Positions 60,217 through 64,000 of a stretch of 64,000 bases of DNA are shown in pieces. Numbering within the stretch: the first letter of the stretch is position 1; each line of letters begins with the position of its first letter. Both the position numbers and the translations under genes were made by a program. The notes under the pieces were generated by a model. It had not been told where the DNA came from. It worked only from the letters and a program-made list of their open reading frames with translations, and did not search any database. Origin of the DNA: Dokdonella_A soli (GTDB taxonomy: Bacteria > Pseudomonadota > Gammaproteobacteria > Xanthomonadales > Rhodanobacteraceae); contig NZ_BAAAEU010000025.1 of NCBI RefSeq assembly GCF_039523175.1, forward strand, positions 62,001-126,000, read 5' to 3'.

Positions 60217-60242
60217 CTCGATGGTCTTCTACAGTCGTCGTA

Positions 60243-60254
60243 CTACACTTGTAG
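60243..60254. promoter_or_regulatory. BlaI-type operator palindrome
   Basis: CTACA-CT-TGTAG is a perfect dyad with the TACA-N2-TGTA core of BlaI/MecI operators. It lies 27 nt upstream of the blaI start. A second TCTACAG half-site at 60228-60234 lies between it and the gene. Confidence 0.65.
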
Positions 60255-60446
60255 AATAAGAATGCGGCCAATGCAACAGGCCGAAAGTCACGTCGCACCC
60301 AGGCCAAGATACGGGCACGCCCCCAAGCGTCGCAGGCGAACAGTCCGCGCGCCGCAACGACCCGGCTTGACGTAGCCGCGCACCGCGGCTCTAATACGCG
60401 CCCCCGCTGCGGTCGCCCATCGGCCGCACGTCGCAGCAACACTTCT

Positions 60447-60522
60447 GGCCGGGTAGCTCAGTTGGTAGAGCAGGGGATTGAAAATCCCCGTGTCGGCGGT
60501 TCGATTCCGTCCCCGGCCACCA
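60447..60522 (+). tRNA. tRNA-Phe (GAA)
   Basis: A 76-nt tRNA with CCA encoded in the gene. The acceptor stem pairs GGCCGGG with CCCGGCC. The anticodon loop is TTGAAAA with anticodon GAA, between GGGGA and TCCCC. The T arm is GGCGG-TTCGATT-CCGTC. It lies at the border of a lower-GC region that holds a reverse transcriptase gene, and a 3' end of this kind is a typical integrase attachment site. Confidence 0.97.
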
Positions 60523-60645
60523 TTAAATCAAGCACTTACGACGATTTTCGCTTTTTGGCTTGATGCGTCTTGCGTTTGGTGCCCGTTCGGTGCCCGTTTT
60601 GTTTCGCCGAGCTCGTCTTCCTGCCCCAGTCCGTGGATCTCCGCC
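60523..60645. other. Junction between tRNA-Phe and the reverse transcriptase gene
   Basis: A 123-nt region that looks A+T-richer than the core genes. It has the direct repeat CGGTGCCCGTT near 60580 and 60592 (GGTGCCCGTTCGGTGCCCGTT). It could be the remnant of an attachment region. No second copy of the tRNA 3' end is visible in the window. Confidence 0.4.
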
Positions 60646-63600
60646 TTATTTTTCCAGGCCCGCTGGAGGCGCTTTCCACTGAGGCGTCTGCGAAGAACCG
60701 CCTGAGCCGATCGACACTTTGGTCTTTCGTTGCTGAAAAAGATCAATCGGTTCGATCTCAAGAAACGCGATCGATGCTTGTGGCTGACCGTGCAAATGGA
60801 AAACTTGCCTGCTATAGGTTTCCTTGTAGGGCACGTAGGCATTGCTACCGCCGTAGAGACCATTGTTCGCAACGATGACCATCTGGAACATGTGGTAGTG
60901 GAGGGCCAGCGACATTTGATCGAAGGTTCCCACATCGCGGTTCAAGGCAGGTATGGCGAATACATCGGATCGGTTTCGAAGGTCCGACGCCAGAGCCAGG
61001 TCGGTGGCGTCGTAGCAAATGGCAGCTGTTAGCCACAGTGGCTCTCGCGATTCGCCAGCACTGCCCCACTCGTAGCCGACAAGCCATTGGCAAGGCCTGA
61101 ATCCCTGAATCACCGTTCCTGAGGAGTTGAGCGAGTCCTCCATTGGCGCCAAATGGCGCTTGCCCTGCCGTCGAACGCGCATTTGCAAGCCGTGCGCGCT
61201 ATCCCAAACGGGAATGATCCACAAGGCCGAATTGACATACGGTTGACCGCGAAACAGTTCCTCGTACGTGAGGCCAGCCAAGATGATTGTCCTGTGGGCT
61301 CTCGCGAACGGAATCAGATGGGTCCTTACGTCGTCCGGATGGACCGAAAGCTCGGGAAGAATGAGCCAGTCCAGGCGACCGTCACGCCCCTTGTGCGTCT
61401 CACGCAGATCAAGCATTCGCTCGATCGCCGCAAGGGCAGAGGAAAGGTGCCGCCTGTGGCGTTTCCGCATTTTTGGGTCCGAACAAGTCAGGTCGTCGCG
61501 ATTGAAGTCTTCCTCCTTCCCAGGAATGATGGTCTGTATTACGCAGGCTCGTAGTGGCCGGGCCACACCATTCGGAATCGGCGAAGGTGCAGCCAAACGG
61601 AGCATCAAGAGCCCCGTCGTTGGCCCCTGCAAGCGTTGAACATTTGTGATTCGCTCGCGAAGGTGCTCCATGAGCGCTTCAGGCCCGGCTTCCACAAACC
61701 TTGAGGCGTCTGTCGCTTGACTGCCCGGCCAGCGGAGCAGCGCGGACATAAGCTGCTCTACCCACTCAGATATGGGCATCCAGTCGTCACCAAATGCGGC
61801 GTGCCCATTGAACAAGCCATGTAGCCTCTGATACCAGTGGTTGACTCCGGAGCGATACGTAGGCGCTCCCTCCTTCCAATGCGTCTCTTGAACCGACCGC
61901 GTGAAATCCTCGCGCGCGGTCAGCACGAAACGCAGAAGATAGCCAAGGCAGAAGCGCCAGCGTTGATCGGGTGGGCACCACGCAGGTGGCGCGTAGAAAG
62001 AGCGCCCAGAAGAAATTCGACTGTCGACAATAGTCACCGTGCGTACGGGCCACGACGCTCGGTCATCTTGCAACTCAACACGCACGTCCACGGGCGCGAT
62101 GACCTCTACTTCCGAGCGCTCCTTCAAATTTTTCAGAAACTCAAACGAGAAGCTAAGCAGAGCTAGCTCGTTCCGAAGCACACCATTCTTCTCCTGACTG
62201 AGGACCAGTTCGGCCAGAGACGGCGCGCCATCGGCACTTTTTCGCAGCTGAAGGCACAAATCATCCCGGAGGCGCGGGGCAACCGCCTCAGCAAGCTCAG
62301 GTTTCGCACGGATCAGTTCAAGCGAAAAGCTCGGGTCGCGCTCAGCAATTTGCTCGAGGCGACGTGGACCTATGTCCCGAAGCGCCAATTGTTGTGCTTC
62401 GGCCTGAACGGAGAACGATCTACGCGCGAGTACTGCCAGCGTGGCGGAATCGGATCCGGCCACGCTATCCCCTCGCAGGTATCTAATAAGTTCCCTGTAG
62501 TGCTTGGTTTCTGAGTTGCTCCCCGCTCGCGCAATCGGCGCCAGTGTCGGGCTATGCACCGCCAAGAAGAGCAGGATCTGCTGCCTCAAATACCATGGCA
62601 ATCCAACCCCTTTGAGGGACGAAAGGCGAAGCGCCTCTTGGCCAAGCTCCTTGCGATAGCCAATGAGATCGACGCGAGAGGGAAGGCATTCAGCGTCCTC
62701 AACGAATCCAGTTTCCGTGGCACCTGCTCGGAAAATCTCTGCGAGGCAATACCAAGCGACTCGACGCGGCGCCTTCCGCCGGCCACCTTTGACCGTGAAG
62801 GGTTTCAATAGGTCCAAGACGCCCGTGAGTACCTCTGGTGTCGGCCACAGATCGAGACCAATCCTGAGGAGGCGAACATTCGCTGGATCGTCGATCCAGT
62901 CTTCGATTAGTCCAAGTGCGAACGCCCTAGCCTCTTCATCCAGGTCCTCTTGAGTTCGTGCCTCGGACACGCGCTCAAGCTGAACTGGTTCAAGCTCACC
63001 GACAACGAGACTGATATCACCACGTTCGGCCAACATCGGTCGCAGTGACCGATATGTAGTTCGATAGCGTCCGGCGGCGAATCGCGCGACGGTAGCGTCT
63101 CGAACATCCGGAACCGGTGCAAACTCCCACGACGAGTCTTCGCTCCGGGTCTCCGAGCACCTTTGTTGGGATCGGATCAAACCCTGAACAGCGTCGAGGA
63201 TTTCCACACCGCCCGCTGCATCGAAGCCGCCAGATATTGCTCCTTGAATTCGAGCCATCTTGCGACTCTGACGCACCAACGGGCGTCTCTCGCCGTGGAG
63301 CTCAGCGGCGTGCGTCTTTTCATCGGATACCTTGAGACCACGGGCTGTCCCATCCAGCTTCGCCTGAAGCCACTCGCACATGAGCTCTTTGACTCTGTCC
63401 AGAGCCACAGCCCTATCGACAGCCAAAACGATTCGCAGATCATCCACGTATCGGGCAGCATCGACGATGCGAACCCCCGGCGACACTTCCACCAACAGGG
63501 ATTTGCGGAGAGCTTCATCAAAGTCAAGCAATACCAAGTTGGCAAAAAAACCAGCGGAGACCAAACCCTGGGGCAGCGCAATCGATGAGAAGTCCTCAAC

Positions 63601-64000
63601 ACAAGCGATCCGCTCGTAGCTCGAAACCTCAATGGCGTCGCGTTCATCCCAGCGCCACTGCAACATATGGGAAGCAAACTCGTGGAACGCCGGATCGTCT
63701 CCGGGTTGCAGAACCGCTGCCAGCTTTTCCGAGAGCAGCCCCGGGCGAACGCGATCGTAAAACTGCTTCAGGTCTGAGTGGACGATAACAACGCGGGAAT
63801 CATCACTATCGGCAAAGGCTTGTGCCGCTACCTCGGGACGCGCGATGAAGCTGCGATAGTCCTGGTAGTAGGCTCGGTAGAGCTTGGATGACCCCCATCG
63901 ATGTCGAAGTCCAGTAGCCGTTGCATCGCAGAAGAGGCGATTGCCATAGGAAATAACGCGGCGCTCGCCGAATCCCCCCTGATGAGAAGTCCGCGGATCG
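60646..64000 (-). CDS. Reverse transcriptase-nitrilase fusion (DRT1/UG1-like defence protein), 5' end outside window
   Basis: The frame is open from the window edge to 60646 (about 1118 residues), so the N-terminus is missing; an internal ATG at 63666 is not the start. The reverse transcriptase part has motif A VIVHSDLKQFYD (catalytic Asp at 63772-63774), ALPQGLVSAGFFANLVL and motif C YVDD at 63439-63450. After an unassigned helical middle region of about 560 residues, the C-terminal 300 residues form a nitrilase-like domain with Glu (LPELSV, 61351-61353), Lys (GKRHLAP, 61159-61161) and Cys (AICYDATD, 61015-61017). Both active sites are intact. RT-nitrilase fusions define DRT type 1, an anti-phage system. 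Lines counted are about 57-62% GC, against about 73% in mutY. Confidence 0.88.
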   Translation of the reverse strand, partial: DPRTSHQGGFGERRVISYGNRLFCDATATGLRHRWGSSKLYRAYYQDYRSFIARPEVAAQAFADSDDSRVVIVHSDLKQFYDRVRPGLLSEKLAAVLQPGDDPAFHEFASHMLQWRWDERDAIEVSSYERIACVEDFSSIALPQGLVSAGFFANLVLLDFDEALRKSLLVEVSPGVRIVDAARYVDDLRIVLAVDRAVALDRVKELMCEWLQAKLDGTARGLKVSDEKTHAAELHGERRPLVRQSRKMARIQGAISGGFDAAGGVEILDAVQGLIRSQQRCSETRSEDSSWEFAPVPDVRDATVARFAAGRYRTTYRSLRPMLAERGDISLVVGELEPVQLERVSEARTQEDLDEEARAFALGLIEDWIDDPANVRLLRIGLDLWPTPEVLTGVLDLLKPFTVKGGRRKAPRRVAWYCLAEIFRAGATETGFVEDAECLPSRVDLIGYRKELGQEALRLSSLKGVGLPWYLRQQILLFLAVHSPTLAPIARAGSNSETKHYRELIRYLRGDSVAGSDSATLAVLARRSFSVQAEAQQLALRDIGPRRLEQIAERDPSFSLELIRAKPELAEAVAPRLRDDLCLQLRKSADGAPSLAELVLSQEKNGVLRNELALLSFSFEFLKNLKERSEVEVIAPVDVRVELQDDRASWPVRTVTIVDSRISSGRSFYAPPAWCPPDQRWRFCLGYLLRFVLTAREDFTRSVQETHWKEGAPTYRSGVNHWYQRLHGLFNGHAAFGDDWMPISEWVEQLMSALLRWPGSQATDASRFVEAGPEALMEHLRERITNVQRLQGPTTGLLMLRLAAPSPIPNGVARPLRACVIQTIIPGKEEDFNRDDLTCSDPKMRKRHRRHLSSALAAIERMLDLRETHKGRDGRLDWLILPELSVHPDDVRTHLIPFARAHRTIILAGLTYEELFRGQPYVNSALWIIPVWDSAHGLQMRVRRQGKRHLAPMEDSLNSSGTVIQGFRPCQWLVGYEWGSAGESREPLWLTAAICYDATDLALASDLRNRSDVFAIPALNRDVGTFDQMSLALHYHMFQMVIVANNGLYGGSNAYVPYKETYSRQVFHLHGQPQASIAFLEIEPIDLFQQRKTKVSIGSGGSSQTPQWKAPPAGLEK

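Noticed and set aside
60528..60935. 135-codon minus-strand frame beside tRNA-Phe as an integrase remnant
   Set aside because: It is read in another frame across the RT gene end and shows no Arg-His-Arg-Tyr integrase residues.
60646..64000. Group II intron or retron
   Set aside because: There is no maturase/endonuclease region, no intron RNA structure and no msr-msd-like inverted repeats near the RT; the nitrilase fusion points to a DRT-type protein.

Overview
The window is about 64 kb of GC-rich bacterial chromosome. The gene content points to a gammaproteobacterium of the Xanthomonadales (Lysobacterales) type: kbl, a YihY-wrbA-DUF2069 neighbourhood, SufT, a three-gene pnt transhydrogenase, rsmD/coaD divergent from ftsY, and mutY-yggX. 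The lineage is an inference from gene families and arrangement, not from a marker comparison. Nearly the whole window is core metabolism and housekeeping. Dispersed palindromic GC-rich repeats sit between the genes.

Layout from left to right. 1-7.5 kb: a YbaK-type deacylase (cut by the edge), kbl, an S41-like exported protein, a minus-strand operon yihY-tlpA-acyP-rluB-like, and wrbA-DUF2069. 7.7-12 kb: an ECF42-type sigma factor with two DGPF/YCII proteins, then a TPR-GGDEF protein. 12-17.6 kb: YceI, a SnoaL-like protein, LysR divergent from azoR, an AidB-like acyl-CoA dehydrogenase and a short asparaginase-domain protein. 17.6-21.2 kb: a 1161-residue exported PKD protein with an internal 783-bp duplication. 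21.6-30.6 kb: SufT, a MocR regulator facing PPOX and GNAT genes, a glycoamylase-like enzyme, a short 6-phosphogluconate dehydrogenase, and small enzymes.

30.9-43.7 kb is the carbon and NADPH block, all on the minus strand: pntAA-pntAB-pntB, then zwf-HAD-tal-pgi-pgm with stop/start overlaps at four of the five steps or close spacing, a VOC protein and transketolase. Together these interconvert glucose-6-P, fructose-6-P and pentose phosphates and make NADPH. The gndA-like gene lies apart at 27.8 kb.

43.8-57.4 kb: a nitroreductase and a 5'-3' exonuclease, an array of three 56-bp tandem hairpins, a TPR/beta-propeller exported protein, Nudix, MAPEG and TMEM43-like proteins, an MBL hydrolase, an rsmD-coaD-lipoprotein-ferredoxin-ggt run, and ftsY-AsmA-like-mutY-yggX. 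57.4-60.2 kb: a DUF6491 gene whose ribosome binding site lies inside a perfect hairpin, and a BlaI/M56 regulatory pair with a BlaI-type palindrome upstream.

The right end (60.4-64 kb) looks different. A complete tRNA-Phe is followed by a lower-GC gene that runs off the edge and encodes a reverse transcriptase fused to a C-terminal nitrilase-fold domain, with both active sites intact. This matches the architecture of defence-associated reverse transcriptases of the DRT1 (UG1) type. It is the most interesting element here and probably marks the edge of an island inserted at the tRNA gene.
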